Assembly: GCA_963691705.1 (NCBI GenBank)
Contig: OY829538.1
Span: 30,586,836-30,650,835 of the forward strand
DNA length: 64,000 nt
DNA from: Viola odorata
Lineage: Eukaryota > Streptophyta > Magnoliopsida > Malpighiales > Violaceae
Direction of reading: 5' to 3'
Of the stretch, positions 32,081-43,622 are shown piece after piece (position 1 is the stretch's first letter; each line of letters starts with the position of its first letter). The notes under the pieces are model-generated. The model saw nothing but the letters and a program-made list of their open reading frames with translations, was not told the origin of the DNA and did no database searches. Made by a program: the position numbers and the translations under genes.

Positions 32081-33062
32081 CGCTGTCCCGACCACATCGG
32101 CTGGACCGCCAGACGTCTCCGGCGTGGCAGTCGACGACTCCATGGACGTAGGCGAGGCCGACAATGAGGACGAAGAGATTGAGGACGACGAGGACAATGA
32201 GGGTGATTTGTACGCCAACACGACCAACAATACCCCAGTCGAAGGATGTGGATGAGCCCTCTCTAGAGATCACTGAATCTGTTCCAGCACCGTCTGGCGC
32301 ACCCATGAGCAGGGCATGACCCAGTGAGGACGAGTGGTCCAGTCTTCCTCTTACGCCAAGACGGGAGAAAATAAGGAGAAATCCGCAGCAACCGCCCCTA
32401 TTGAGGATGAAGTTGAGGAAGAGATGCTAGAGGAGAAGGCATAGACCCCTCTAGTGAAGAAGAAGAGAAAGGCCAGGACACTTGTCCAGAGCACACCGCC
32501 CTAGCAAAAATCCCAACTCCTGACCACCGATGTAACCACCTGCAAAGGCAAGACGCCCATTGCCACACCAGCTCCCCGCTCTGCCCGAGCCCGCACTAAC
32601 ACGCCTGCCCCTCTCGCCCAGGTAACACTTGACCTCTCTCACTTGCATGGCTGGTTAGAATTTGATGACAAGCATTAGCTTGATAAATTGTCTACCTTGC
32701 ATGGTAAGAGTGTCAATCCTTGTGCCCACCTTGATTTTCCTTTGTTGGATAGGCTAGGGGTGAAGCTCGTGTCCGCGAGCTCATTCAGAATATGGGTTGG
32801 GAAGTCTTGTTTCAATTCGAGCACCCAACCTACCTTGAGCTCAGTCATGAGTTCTTCGCGATGTTCTGGTTTGACACATAATGTCTGAAGCTCAAGGGTA
32901 AAGGCAACCTGCAATTGGGTGTCACCCGAGTCATTAATTTCTGTCTAGTCAATGAATGGTCCCACCTGTCCCTTGATGAGTTTAATTGCATGCTTAGTTT
33001 TATTACTAAGTCTGACCTCGGTTCCCCTTGGTCATATGATCCGACCTAGGTTAAGTGGTTCG
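32081..33062 (+). pseudogene. Element D ORF, acidic linker and ATHILA ORF-1-like domain, first part
   Basis: The frame first continues the D ORF with an acidic run (EADNEDEEIEDDEDNEGD) and then breaks repeatedly. From about 32757 it reads RELIQNMGWEVLFQFEHPTY, then ELSHEFFAMF and GVTRVINFCLVNEWSHLSLDEF. This is the pattern of the ATHILA ORF-1 / putative plant transposon domain found in plant retroelement annotations; its function is unknown. Stops include one in FWFDT*C. It is cut at 33062 by the next insertion. Confidence 0.65.
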
Positions 33063-33944
33063 AATAATATTTTAATGGAGCTTTAGGATCTAGCCAAGAG
33101 ATTTTAAAAGACACAGAATGAGAATAGCGATAAACACAAATGACGGTGATGGACGGAACAGAAATGCAGCGGAAATGGAATAGAAAATAACAAAACAAGA
33201 AGAATATTACCAAGATGAACACGAAGAGGAAGGTGAAAGGACCTGAGCACAGTGAAGAAGATTAGATGTACGTTGAACACATGTCAAGGGGTTTAGGAAT
33301 GGAGATAAACATAAACATATATTGCACAACGAAAGTCGGTTATAAGAACAACTTACAAATGATTATACAAATACAAGGTTTGATGGTTTACGTTTTACTT
33401 GCAAAGTATCAAAGCACCATCAAGACTTAGAAGTTCACAAGAGGAGTTTAGGGTGAAGAAGGAGGAGTTATCTCACTCTACAATAATCACTCAAATCTAA
33501 AACTCCGAAAATAACAGCTAAGTTTGGCTTATATACTAGGTTACAAAATAACGGGTAGTTACCAGTAGGTTCCCACGGGGTTACCGATTTGGCTCATCCG
33601 ATAATAGTCATCTTGTGGTGCACTTCTGGTAATCAAATCTTGGACCCACTTGGGGAGGTAACGGGAGGAGTTAACGGAATGACTCCTCCCGATAGTTTCT
33701 GGCCATCAACCGCATTGGCACTAGCACCTCTTATCTCCCTGTAAATCAGACCTGTAGATCCTCGTGTGGGTAACGGGTAGGCGTTAGATTCTAAACTTAC
33801 CTTGTAAGTCCCTCCCATTAAAATCTCGGTATGGTGCGTGCTTACCATTATAGCCTGTTTCTCGACCTTTGGTTGGTCCTGGTTCATCTTATGCGTGAAC
33901 CAAAGGGCTAACTTCCTTGTCTGGCTTTATGTTTTCAGCCCTGT
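33063..33944 (-). mobile_element. Solo-LTR-like insertion in element D
   Basis: An 882-bp block without coding potential splits the D ORF and is flanked by TGGTTCG on both sides (33056-33062 and 33945-33951). The D frame is continuous if one flank copy and the block are discounted. On the minus strand it has a TATATAA box (33529-33535) followed by a T-rich stretch, as in an LTR. Its ends are not TG...CA, and a 7-bp repeat is longer than the usual 5, so the family is unidentified. Confidence 0.55.
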
Positions 33945-34697
33945 TGGTTCGGTGTCTTCGACTTATAGAGGTGAAGGATCCGTGAACATATCACTTGGTA
34001 CCTTGAGGCCTTTGCTGCATACCCACCGACCTTTGATGTCGATGCTGCCTTCTGGGAGTTAACTAGCGACCTTGATGCCGTGTACAACTCCCGACTCTCT
34101 AAGGCCCACCAAATCACTGATCCCTCTCTGCGTATCCTGCACCACTACCTGGCCATTACCTTTGCTGGTAAACTTAATTCTTGTGGCCAACTCTCGGTGC
34201 CGGAATTGTTCTTTTTTGTGGTGTATACATCATGGCCATAAGGTCAATCTTGGCTACTAGGTTGCGTCTGAATTGACGGCAGTACTGAATAATAATAGAA
34301 ACCCTATTCTTGGGTCTTTAATCACTATGCCTGTTGTCAAGAGTCGGTGTTTAGAGATTTCTAGTTGTGCATTCTACTCTCTTGCGATTTCAAATGACTC
34401 GATATCCGTACCCTTGATGGGATGGGATACTTTCACCTTTTGGATGGTGTTTTGCACTTCAGCGCAGGTTGCACGACACCCAAGGATCTCATCTTGAACA
34501 TGAGGATTGTTGGCAAGTTTCTGTTCTTAGACCTTGCCCGCGACAGTCGCCCATGCGTTGCCTCCACTCCTGCACCTGATCGTCGAGATCCTGCCGCTCA
34601 ACCCTCTCGAGACCTCGACTCCCTGACAATATCCCAGATGGAAACCAATGCACTGATTCGCTCTATACTTCATCAGCTACAGATGCTGCCTAACTAG
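33945..34697 (+). pseudogene. Element D ORF, ATHILA ORF-1-like domain, second part
   Basis: The frame continues with REHITWYLEAFAAYPPTFD, FWELTSDLDAVYN, ITDPSLRILHHYLAITFAGK and LSVPELFFFVVYTSW, typical of the C-terminal half of the ATHILA ORF-1-like domain. It ends after further shifts with a Ser/Gln-rich tail (SRDLDSLTISQMETNALIRS). The tail parallels the H2 fragment at 41000-41212 (QAQQQTNSLLISIQETIEKS). Confidence 0.65.
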
Positions 34698-36285
34698 CTG
34701 GCACAGAGGTTGAGGCCTCCTGCCAGCCCTTGATTCCAAATCCCTCCTTGAACACTTTTCTTTTCGGCTTTTTATTTTTTACTATTTATGCCTAAGTGTG
34801 GGGGAGGAAATGTTTGTGTGTTTGCTTATTCTGCCCTTGTTTGTTTGTGTGCTTGTTTGCTTGCTTGCGTTTCTGTGTTTAATTTGGGCAAATTTTTAAT
34901 TTTTTTTTCTTTTTGAATTTTTTAGGGTTTTTATTTGAACTACGTTTTTGTAAATATACCTTCATGCTAAAACTATCACACTACCCTCTGTTTTAAAACT
35001 CCCTAAATAGGACACACTGTTTGATCCACTGCACATAAAATAATTTGACTAATCATCACATCCTATCTGAATATGCATAATATCTGTCTGCCTGCTCTTA
35101 TGACTACATCAAGACCTAGACGCTCGTAGTCAACCGCATGACCATGTGAGCATATTTGAGCCTCTATGTCAATATTTTTCATGTGTGATAAATGCATAAC
35201 TAGAAACTAGTTAGGTTTGTATAATATCTAGGGTATAGGTACCATTAGACATAGGAACGCTATAAAAATGACATCGGACTTTGCATTTTTCTTTTCTTTA
35301 TCTCTCGCCACTTCCATCAGCATGCCCTTGAAATTCGCCCCAGCTCCACTCTTTATTCTCTTTTCTTAAACCACTCGAGCCTTTACTTTGAATTTTTCCT
35401 TAGCCGATGGTTAGTACTCATTGACGGTTGTTGTGAGGGCTAAAGGCAGATCCAAGAATAGCCTAAGTATGGGGGAGATGAGGTAACAAGGCCTTGGTGG
35501 TATGGTAAAACTAGAGATTGTTGCATCAATCAAATCAAAAAAGAAAAAAAAAAGGTTTGTGCTTGCCTGCTACTGCTTATTTTCTTCAATAAAAAAAATA
35601 AAAAAAATAAAAAATAGAATAAAGTGTTCAGAGAACACAAATAAAAGCAGAGGCAAGCACAACAGAAGCAGTATGGACCACTAGTACCAATCCAGAGAAG
35701 AACTTCCCTGCAAAAGAAGAAGACTCGAGTATCTAGCCCTTGCTGTGCCCGGCTGATGAGTATTGCCTCACCAACTTCTCTTCTTTTTTCTACTAAGGAA
35801 TCCTTTTTGTTCTTGCGTTCGTTCCTCCTCTTCCGTTCTCTCTCATCTTCTTCTCTTTCTTCTCCCCATTCTTTGCCTTTTTTCTCCATACCCCTCATAC
35901 ACCGAACATCCCCTTTTTTGTACAAAGTCCTTTAGATTATTAGATTGCCCATGCATGTGTACTCTCACTCGGATTGACATTGTAAAATTGACCCTTGTTT
36001 GTGTTATTTGCATTATGTTAAGTGTTAAACATCTATCCCTGGTTGTGAGTGTAAGTGCATACACCTTATCTTGTGAGGACTACTTGTGACTGGTTTGGTG
36101 TAGGAAAGTCTTATCCTTGGGGTTTGATGTAGATGCTTCCTTAGACACGTATTATGTATTGTAAAGATGTAATGTGTGATTGGCAAATTTTTCTTAGTGT
36201 TTTGGATTGACTGTATGTGTTCTAAATTAGGGGTTGCTCTTATTTTTGACTTAATGCAATGCTCGAGGGCGGGCATTAGGGTAGT
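34698..36285 (+). other. Element D 3' untranslated region
   Basis: There is no ORF with homology. The words CCTAAGTGTGGGGGAGG (34789) and CCTAAGTATGGGGGAGA (35463) precede the real polypurine tract and resemble it, as in Athila-type elements. A-rich and T-rich tracts fill the rest. Confidence 0.6.
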
Positions 36286-36296
36286 ATGGGGGAATT
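36286..36296 (+). other. Element D polypurine tract
   Basis: ATGGGGGAATT lies directly before the LTR terminus TGATAGTG. Confidence 0.75.
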
Positions 36297-37696
36297 TGAT
36301 AGTGTGTATTTTATGCATGTTTTTTCCTTCTTTCTTAGTCCACTTTTGATCTTGATACTGCTGATTTGCCCCTGTTTCTCTCATTTTTGTAGATCTACTT
36401 AAGAAGGAAAGTTCGCAGATATGCACGCTTTTCAGGCGGATTCTGCCGAGTGTAGAGCGTCGAGGCCTTTAAGTTGATTGTCCGCATATCGTAGGTGGAA
36501 GCTGAGAATCCCAACGCAGAAAATGAAACTCTCAAAGAGGAAATCCGACAGATTTTGTCTTTCATTCCCACGATGCTCTAGCTCAGCGGAATATTTATTT
36601 CCATCTTTGTAGTTCTACTAGACATAGGATTTCCTTTTTCGTACTTTTCCTATAAATACTTTATCGATTTAGGGTTTTGGGTATCCAATCTTTTCGGATC
36701 CAAGTTCTATTCCACTTTTGGATTTCAGACTTCGACAGTTCCACCTCCGGTGTCTTTTTCCTGTCTTTGTAATAATCCCAGGGATTTAGCTCCGGTCAGT
36801 ATTCAGTAATAATTTATTGTGTTTCCTTCTCTTCTCTTTTATGCAATTTATTTCTTTCATCCATTTTATTTGTCCAATCCTTAGTATGAGCGGCTAAGCT
36901 CTCCCTTCTTAGCAAAGGTTCTTCGAAGGTTGCTTAGGTTAGTTGTGAGGTCAAAACGTACTTAATAAACTTCATGCTTGTATTTGCTTGTTTACCATTT
37001 TCTTGTCAATTTATCTAGGGATAATTAGGAGTCTGGCCAACTATTAATTGAACCTCAGTGATTACACTCATCTTTGTAGTAATAACTAACGTGAGGCTAC
37101 ATAGTAGAGTAGGCAACTAAATCAGAGTCATCACGTCGAAGTGGTCCAATCTGATTAGGGTAAACAACTAATTAGGGTAGTGCCTCGAGTGTACTGAGTG
37201 TCTCGCCCTAAGTGTGTCTTTCCTCTTCTTCATGGACATCTGAGTATTGTCTCTATAAGCGTACCTTGGAGGACGACAAATTGTCAAGGTTACTCCATAA
37301 GCGTTCCTTGAAGTAACTTCTCTTACGAAGGAAAGTAAGGGACCTAAGTGTACCTAGTCCCTATAACACATCTATGAACTAGGAGTAGAACATCTTTGCA
37401 CCAATGACCGACTAACCAAAATGCAACCGTAGACCTTTGCTAGGAACCTTTTCTCATCGATTTCATATCTTTAATTATTCTGCTTTATTCTATTTTATTT
37501 AGTTTAGTAATAGTTGATCAAAGAATCTCTCAAAAACCCCTACCAGTACCATTTTAGTTGTTTGTCTGCGTCATACACTGAAGTAAGCGTCTTGCCCTAG
37601 TCCCTGAGTTCGACCCTATTACCACTATACATAATTTTTATTATGCATTAAGCAGCAGGTTTTATTATTATTTTTTACGGCTTCGACAACCGGTCA
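36297..37696 (+). repeat. Element D right LTR, complete
   Basis: 1400 bp, TGATAGTG...ACCGGTCA, followed by AGATG. The TATA box TATAAATA is at 36651-36658. The last 516 bp have no counterpart in the left LTR. Confidence 0.85.
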
Positions 37697-37701
37697 AGAT
37701 G
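37697..37701 (+). repeat. Target-site duplication AGATG of element D, right copy
   Basis: Identical to 3026-3030. Confidence 0.85.
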
Positions 37702-38093
37702 TCTTCATGAAAATGGACTTGGACTATTAAACAACTACGGATTGCCAGTGGGATTCTTTTTATGCCCATAATCTGGAATGGAACTAGTTCCAAACATTCT
37801 TCGCATATCCCCATCTTTTGGAATGTGCTTAGAGATGGGATATTTTTTGAACTTCCATTGTCAATTAAAGTCTGACCTATTTTGCAATTGTCGATGATGG
37901 ACGAAATAACAATGGCATCGTCATATGGATATAAAACACCAATGTTGTCTTCTTTTGAGAAAATGATGGGTATGCCATCCTTTATTGGTTGCATGAAAGC
38001 GAACATGGTGCCTATCTTTTGATGTTGTCTTTTTGCAGCTGAGTCATACCACCTACGATTATTAGAACATCTAACCATGTGCCCATTTTCCAT
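37702..38093 (-). pseudogene. Aspartic protease N-terminal half, element I
   Basis: The minus-strand frame contains IIFSKEDNIGVLYPYDDAIV, QTLIDNGSSKNIPSL (retropepsin D-x-G) and VHFHED. It is collinear with RRTLVDSGS and YFKEDTSKRSEELL in G2. The gene continues at 3025 beyond element D. The last residues of the apparent ORF (left of 37697) lie in D's LTR and are not protease. Confidence 0.8.
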
Positions 38094-39023
38094 GGCAACG
38101 CTCGTTCCCTGAGAAGTGTTGTTATCTTCTGTATTGTTCTACTTGTAACCTTGATTGTCTTGTCGATAATTTGAACGATCGTTGTTATTATTGTACTGAG
38201 TAGCATTCTAGTTATTTCCACCATTCTTGTTATAATAACCGCGTCATCCTTGCCTGGTATCATTAGAGTCATCCTATTTCTAGGGCTTATAGTCACGATT
38301 GTTGGATTCCTGTTCAATCCATTTCTCAGCCATTTCTCCCAAGTGACCTTCTTCAAAGAGTTTGACTACTGATTTCCTACAACGGCCTATATTGTGACCA
38401 TGTTCTTTGTGGAACTTACAACAGTATTGTGGAGAGGGACCGTCATTCTACAATTTGAGGGGGATAGGTAATGGGGAGTCCTTTCCGTTCCACAAATGCT
38501 AACACTTCTTCTCGGGGCTTAAGGATATGTATTCCTTTAGCCAATAAAGGGTCCTTCACTACTTTTCATTTAGGAGCTCGTCAAGATTCTCTATTATACT
38601 TTGTTTTAGTGTCTTTGGTGCCCTGTGAGGTAGGAGTACTTAGACCATATATCTTGTCTTTTTCATCATCCATGGTCACATATTTGTTCAACCTTATGGG
38701 GAATTTACCCATGGTTGTGGTCGGTTTCCCAGCTAGGGAACAAACTAGTCTTTCATGATTGCATTTCTACTTCATAGCCTGGATAGTTTTCTCTAAATTA
38801 AGATTAAGGATTTTAGAGACCTCGGTGTTAAAATGATCAACATATTATCGCAGAGAAGATGATTTTTTGGCGATAAGAACGGAAGTAACGAATATCAAAC
38901 GAAAGACATGGCACAAATCCTCAAAATTAGTAATATACCCATCAGGTAATTCTTCGTTGTACCATTTCCTTGCAGAGACTGTTAAAGTCAGTGGGAATAA
39001 TTAACAGAGAATGACTAGATGTC
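38094..39023 (-). pseudogene. Element I gag, C-terminal part with Tat-type zinc finger
   Basis: On the minus strand, broken frames read a Gag core (LTLTVSARKWYNEELPDGYI near 38960-39010), then KPREEVLAFVERKGLPITYP, then YCCKFHKEHGHNIGRCRKS (about 38370-38420), the C-x2-F-H-x3-G-H-x4-C finger of Tat/Athila Gag. An Asn/Tyr-rich linker leads into the protease. There are many stops. The N-terminus is missing where the H2 LTR begins at about 39024. Confidence 0.7.
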
Positions 39024-39026
39024 CAA

Positions 39027-39735
39027 CCCGTCAAAAATAAATAAAAGAGTTATAACACGCTACAAAGAACAAATTGCTTTTAGATAACAGTAAGATGATC
39101 GAACCACAGAGAGCAATGGTACAATTCTTTGTGTGAAGTTATGATGACCAAATAATACTTAGGTGAAATGTGGGTGTTTGTGATAGGACTAAAATTGAAA
39201 AGTAAATGGAGCATGCACTGTTCCTGGCCAAGAATGAGATTCTTGGTCAAGAAGATTGATTCAGGATGAGAGATCTAGTATAAAAGGAGTTCCTAATAGA
39301 GGTCGGCGGCTATGAGACAAGATATACAATCATCGATGCAGAGATATTCATCTTCAATCCATAGAGTTGCTATAGGATCAAGATATGCTTATGACCCCTA
39401 CTTCCCTCCTATATCAATACCACCTCAGGTACGCTTAGAGATGATGCCTTACCAATCAACACCTTGCTGGTTAAAGGGTTTACCGAGTTGGCAGCTAGCT
39501 TGAGTCGATTACACCTCTACGGTGCGTTCGTCCTCAATGGCTTAGGGGAAGATAACTCCAGACTAGTATCCTCGGTCATCAATCGGAACTGGATCTAATT
39601 AGCCTTTCTCCCTACCATTTTCTGGATACACCCAGTAGCGCGTAGGAGTCTACTTCGATCTTCATGGTCGATAATCGACAACTAAGAAGAATGACAGTTG
39701 TGTTATCTACTCGATTCTAGGTTAGCTACTCCTAG
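39027..39735 (-). repeat. H2 LTR end, inverted copy of H1
   Basis: The reverse complement of this block aligns with 30388-31050. Examples are GCGTACCTGAGGTGGT and CACAAAGAATTGTACCATTG against CACAAAGAATCATACCATTG. Confidence 0.75.
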
Positions 39736-40855
39736 AATCAAACAAATAACACGTTAAGAATAATCACGAGATCAATTAAATGCAGATGTAAAGATTAATA
39801 AGGATGATTAGATCTCATGCATATTCATGCTCATACTTTATTGCCTCTACTAAGAAAAGGGTGTTTAGCTACTCATACACATAATTAAAACGCAAATAGA
39901 AATGTATTAGAAATGGTGGAGTATCCTTCATTTTCGAAGGAGCCAAATATATGTGAAAATGTATCCAAAAATTCAAAATCAGAGAAGGAGTCACCCTCCT
40001 CAAAAACCTAGGAAGAGTAAATAAGTAGTTTCTAAAAATAATCAAAAGTGAAAATTAAGGAGATCCTCCATAGTCTGCTCTACGATATTCTCCCAGTGAG
40101 GCATGGCCAAGTGGGTCTGTCGTGGTCCAGGGAGATGTCTGTTCCATCCTTGGCCAAGAAAGCAGCTTTCAGACAACCTGCTCCAGTTCTGCCTACAATC
40201 ATGGCCGATTCCTCTCCTTTTCTGCATGTTGCCCTTTTTGGTTGTCTCCTGCTAAATTCAAATGGTTTGTACCAAGAATCAACAGCACAAGGTAGTTCCC
40301 TAGATGTTCCTACTTGATGAGGCAGGAACACCAGGAAAGAATGTTTTTCTTTTTATATGCTGAGGTAAAATCTCTTAGTTCTCTAGATATTCCTACTTAG
40401 TGAGGCAGGAATACTAAAGTATTTATTCTTAATGGCTCATCTTTAAAAATTTCGCATGGTAGTTCTATGCAAAAAGGTGCACAAGGTAGGACAAAATAGT
40501 TATGCACGGTTCTCTTGTAGACTTTGTTACTAGCACTTGAATCATGGATCTATGTACATAAGGGATGTTAAAAGAGTACCAGGAGTCGCACTCTTACAGG
40601 TATTGGAAATGTTAACCCAATTACTTGCCCTAATAATATGATATGGAGTCATAAGATAAATCATTCTTACTTCCATATGAGTGGACAACATGTTCAAATA
40701 CAAGATGGGTCCTGGTTTTTGAAGACAACATGAAACATGCAACCTATCTAAAAACACACAAAAATAAAAAAGAAAATTTATGCAAAAATTAAAAATTAAA
40801 CCTAAAAATTAATCTGACGCATGCAAGAATTAAAAACATCAATCACAAATTTTCC
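39736..40855 (-). other. H2 untranslated region / upstream LTR part
   Basis: No gene is visible. A word CTAGAT(G/A)TTCCTACTT(G)(A)(G)TGAGGCAGGAA-like occurs twice, about 80 bp apart (40300 and 40382), a minor direct repeat. Confidence 0.45.
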
Positions 40856-40999
40856 TCCCCCCTCCCCCCTACACACACAAACTTAGTGGACACATTGTCC
40901 ACAATATGAGAGACAACGATCATGCATTGACACAGAAAATAGAAATGTATATACAAGTAGATAAAGGAAAGAAGAAAGAGAGATATGACTTGGGGGTTC

Positions 41000-41212
41000 T
41001 TAATCAGACTCAGAGTCTGAGTTAGTCGAGAATTGGTGGGTTGGTCCTGAAGGCATTGAAGGTACTGGGGCACACGACTCATTGAAATTGTTGTGGAGGA
41101 GTAGCAGAGAGTCAAGAATGTTCTGGTTTAGAAGGAATGATTTCTCTATTGTTTCCTGAATGGAGATGAGCAGGGAGTTTGTTTGTTGCTGTGCTTGGAG
41201 GAGTGAAATCAT
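41000..41212 (-). pseudogene. C-terminal tail of H2 ATHILA ORF-1-like protein
   Basis: 70 codons, coiled-coil-like (LLQAQQQTNSLLISIQETIE) and ending SDSESD. By position and composition it equals the end of the D ORF at 34630-34697. Only this tail survives. Confidence 0.45.
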
Positions 41213-41328
41213 TGTTTGTTGAGATGTTGGGGCAGAGGAGGATGCGGTTATCTCCTCTTGACCTCTGGATTGGTCAAGATGAATATCCTGGTCATTCTGG
41301 TGCTCAGAAGTGGCTGCTCTCTACCTGG

Positions 41329-41847
41329 TGATAACAATTGATGAAACACCAAGGGTATATTCGTCTTCTCATCTCAAGTCAAAGCCAGATCCCTATGGAC
41401 CTTAACTGGCGACTGCAACCGGCTGCCGCCCCCGTAAGACTGAGGATCTTGGGATGGTCGACATTAGTGGGGGGGACCCACACGGCCTTCATCCCATCCC
41501 AGGAAACCCCGACAACGTCTCATTGGCGATATCCCGCTAGCGATATCCGATCGAGCTGACGTATGCTGACGTCATCCTGGGCGATATCTCCCCATGATAA
41601 CGCCTATCCCTAGGGGTAAAAACCTTTCTTTCTTCGGCTATAAATACCACTCATTTCTAGATCAAAAGTAAGAGCTGATTCTCTACCAAAATCTCTGCCA
41701 AATTTCACAGCTATACTAACTTAAGCATCGGAGTGTCTACGCTGGAGCCCCCCCTCTGGCGCTTTGCAGGTACGACGGACTGCTGCTACAGTGATTCCAG
41801 ACAGCCATAATCCAGATCCTGCTTCCCCAACAGTCCGAATCTTATCA
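41329..41847 (+). repeat. Element G2 5' LTR
   Basis: TGATAACAAT...CTTATCA, homologous to G1's LTR. TATAAATA is at 41639-41646. Confidence 0.82.
41639..41646 (+). promoter_or_regulatory. TATA box of G2 LTR
   Basis: TATAAATA in the context GGCTATAAATACC, at the same place as in G1 (29697-29704), about 210 bp before the LTR end. Confidence 0.6.
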
Positions 41848-41850
41848 AAT

Positions 41851-41868
41851 TGGTGCTTTCATTGAGAG
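41851..41868 (+). other. G2 primer-binding site
   Basis: TGGTGCTTTCATTGAGAG starts three bases after the LTR; K has the same box with one change. Confidence 0.75.
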
Positions 41869-41933
41869 CTTTGGTTTTAATTAAGTGAACATCTTTAATT
41901 GCCAAGCTCTGTTCTTCTGGGAATTGGAAGATT

Positions 41934-42587
41934 ATGGCTTCTGATTCAGATCCGTCATTGACTCAGTCCTCCAGCCTTCCATTTGATATCCGCAGGTGAC
42001 TTTTCACTTTCGCCACTTCTGATGCTTCCACCTCGGTACAAGAAGTTCCCCTAGGAACGTCAGATCTATCCCTTGAGCAAGTAGTGGGAACATTTGTGTC
42101 CCAGCCGCATACTCCTTTGTCTCAAATAGCGGGGTCCAGTCATTTCACTCCTCAGTCAAGGGAATCTGTAATAGACGGTGCGAATAACCCTTTCGCGAGC
42201 TCAATTTCAGCCCTCCGAGCCCAGTTGGACCATTTAATGGAACTGGCTGCTAGATTCACGCCAAGCGCTTCCGGATCGGGCGTCCCATCTCAGTTCATTT
42301 TCACTCCACCCATTATTACAGAAGGACCATTGTCGTCCCCGTTGCACGCGAGTACCCCTCTAACGCTGCCTGCATTGAATGCGCCAGTCAGTCTCATACA
42401 ATTTACTCATAGGACAGTAGAGCCGTACGTGCCGCAGGCGCCTTTACTTCCTATTCCCAGGAGGAGCGTCAATGGCGTGAGGAAGATAGAGGTCGTTGGG
42501 ATGGCAGAAGGGGCGAAAATGATAGAGATATGTCTCCTGGAGGGAGTGAAAGATCCAGCAGTAGAAGGCATCAAACTAGCTCACTAA
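41934..42587 (+). pseudogene. G2 gag, N-terminal part
   Basis: ATG at 41934-41936 begins MASDSDPSLTQSSS. TGA at 41997-41999 interrupts after 21 codons. From 42084 the same frame is open (VSQPHTPLSQIAGSS, LDHLMELAARFTPS) and runs to a stop at 42587 after a frame slip, since K continues here into an Arg/Ser-rich stretch. The rest of gag is in another frame from 42749. Confidence 0.8.
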
Positions 42588-42748
42588 GGAGCCGCAGTCT
42601 GACTCCCAGGCAGCATCATGATCGAAATCCGTGAGATCGTAGGCGTCATTTAGAGGTATCCCCGCCTCGATATGCACGTGAGATTATTGATGATACTTCT
42701 GGTCATCCCTTTAGCCTGTGTATAAGGCATCACAGAGTTAGTAGACAT

Positions 42749-43620
42749 GTGAAGCTCCCCTCAGAATCCTATGATGGCACTAGAGATCCTATCTCTCACC
42801 TTAACAAGGTGAAGGACTTTGTGCAATTCCAGACCCACAATGACGCTGCTTTGTGTCAGATATTTGTAATGACCCTATCGGGGGTTGCGTGCTTATGGTT
42901 CGAAGGTCTTCCGGGTGGGTCTATTGACAGTTTCTCGCAGCTGGAATCTAAATTCAGGAGTCAATTCAGTACTACCATCCCTATCAGGAAGTCTGTTGCA
43001 GCTTTGTTCGACCTACACAGGAAACCTCAGGAATCCTTAAGGAGCTTTCTCCATTATTTCGACACCGAGATGTCGCTAACGCCAAGTGTAACAGTTGATT
43101 TCGCTATCGAGGCCTTAAAGCAAAACTGTTGTCATGGAAAGCTCAGAAATGCTTTAATGGTTGACCCGCCAGTGACTTTAGATACGTTAAGGCTAAAAGC
43201 CCACAACTATGCGAGGATGGAAGAGGAAGAGAATATGGACATAATTCGGAGCATGCCGTCAGCCGTGCCTCCAGTCCATAACACTCTCATTCCAACTACT
43301 CCTGAAGATCGATTCATCGATGATTACGCTCAGCGAAAGGATCACATTCCCAAGACATATAATCGGAGAAGAGGCAACTCCTCAAAGGGAAAGTCCGGTG
43401 ACTCCTCAGCTCAGCGGCAGGGTGATCCTCTTAAGGGATGAGTTTATGACTCAGATCTTCCTTCCTTCATTCTACCCAGAGCAGAAATACTAGCAATAGT
43501 AGAGCAGCGAAACCTACCCATTCATTATCCCGCCCCTGTAAGACCGGGGGTAGCCCTAGGAAGAAGAGAGAACACCTATTGCAAATTTCACAAAGCTATC
43601 TGAGGCGTGTAGAGAACTCA
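42749..43620 (+). pseudogene. G2 gag core and broken zinc finger
   Basis: ESYDGTRDPISHLNKVKDFV and WFEGLPGGSIDSFSQLE are the retrotransposon Gag core, nearly identical to K. The ORF ends at 43441 (stop at a position where K also has an interruption-free codon). The finger begins YCKFHK at about 43577 but a deletion of about 11 bp removes its G-H and shifts the frame into the following RELKLAIERL. Confidence 0.8.
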
Positions 43621-43622
43621 AA

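Larger units (their letters stand above)
3031..37696 (+). mobile_element. Element D: pol-less LTR retrotransposon with ATHILA ORF-1-like ORF, split by nested insertions
   Basis: D is bounded by LTRs starting TGATAGTGTGTATTTTATGC (3031 and 36297) and ending CGGTCA (37696), with 5-bp duplications AGATG. A purine-rich tract (36286-36296) precedes the right LTR, so D points rightward. Its own sequence is 3031-3685, 23104-24074, 32076-33062 and 33945-37696. The rest is B (with A and C), E (with G1, F, H1) and a solo-LTR-like insert. The only coding region is a Pro/Ser/Thr-rich ORF merging into an ATHILA ORF-1 / putative-plant-transposon type domain. No protease, RT or integrase is visible in the 1.6 kb between that ORF and the LTR, so D was probably non-autonomous. 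Confidence 0.8.
39024..41328 (-). mobile_element. H2: 3' fragment of a D-like (ATHILA ORF-1 type) element, minus strand
   Basis: From right to left it shows an ORF tail (41212-41000), a G-rich tract on the minus strand (GTAGGGGGGAGGGGGG, about 40856-40872) as after the D ORF, untranslated sequence, and an LTR whose last ~700 bp (39027-39735) equal H1 in inverse orientation. The right edge is cut by the G2 LTR. The LTR start could not be placed. Confidence 0.6.

Noticed and set aside
35530..35925. 131-codon Lys/Glu/Arg-rich minus-strand ORF
   Set aside because: It arises from T- and CT-rich low-complexity untranslated sequence of D; no domain or conservation.
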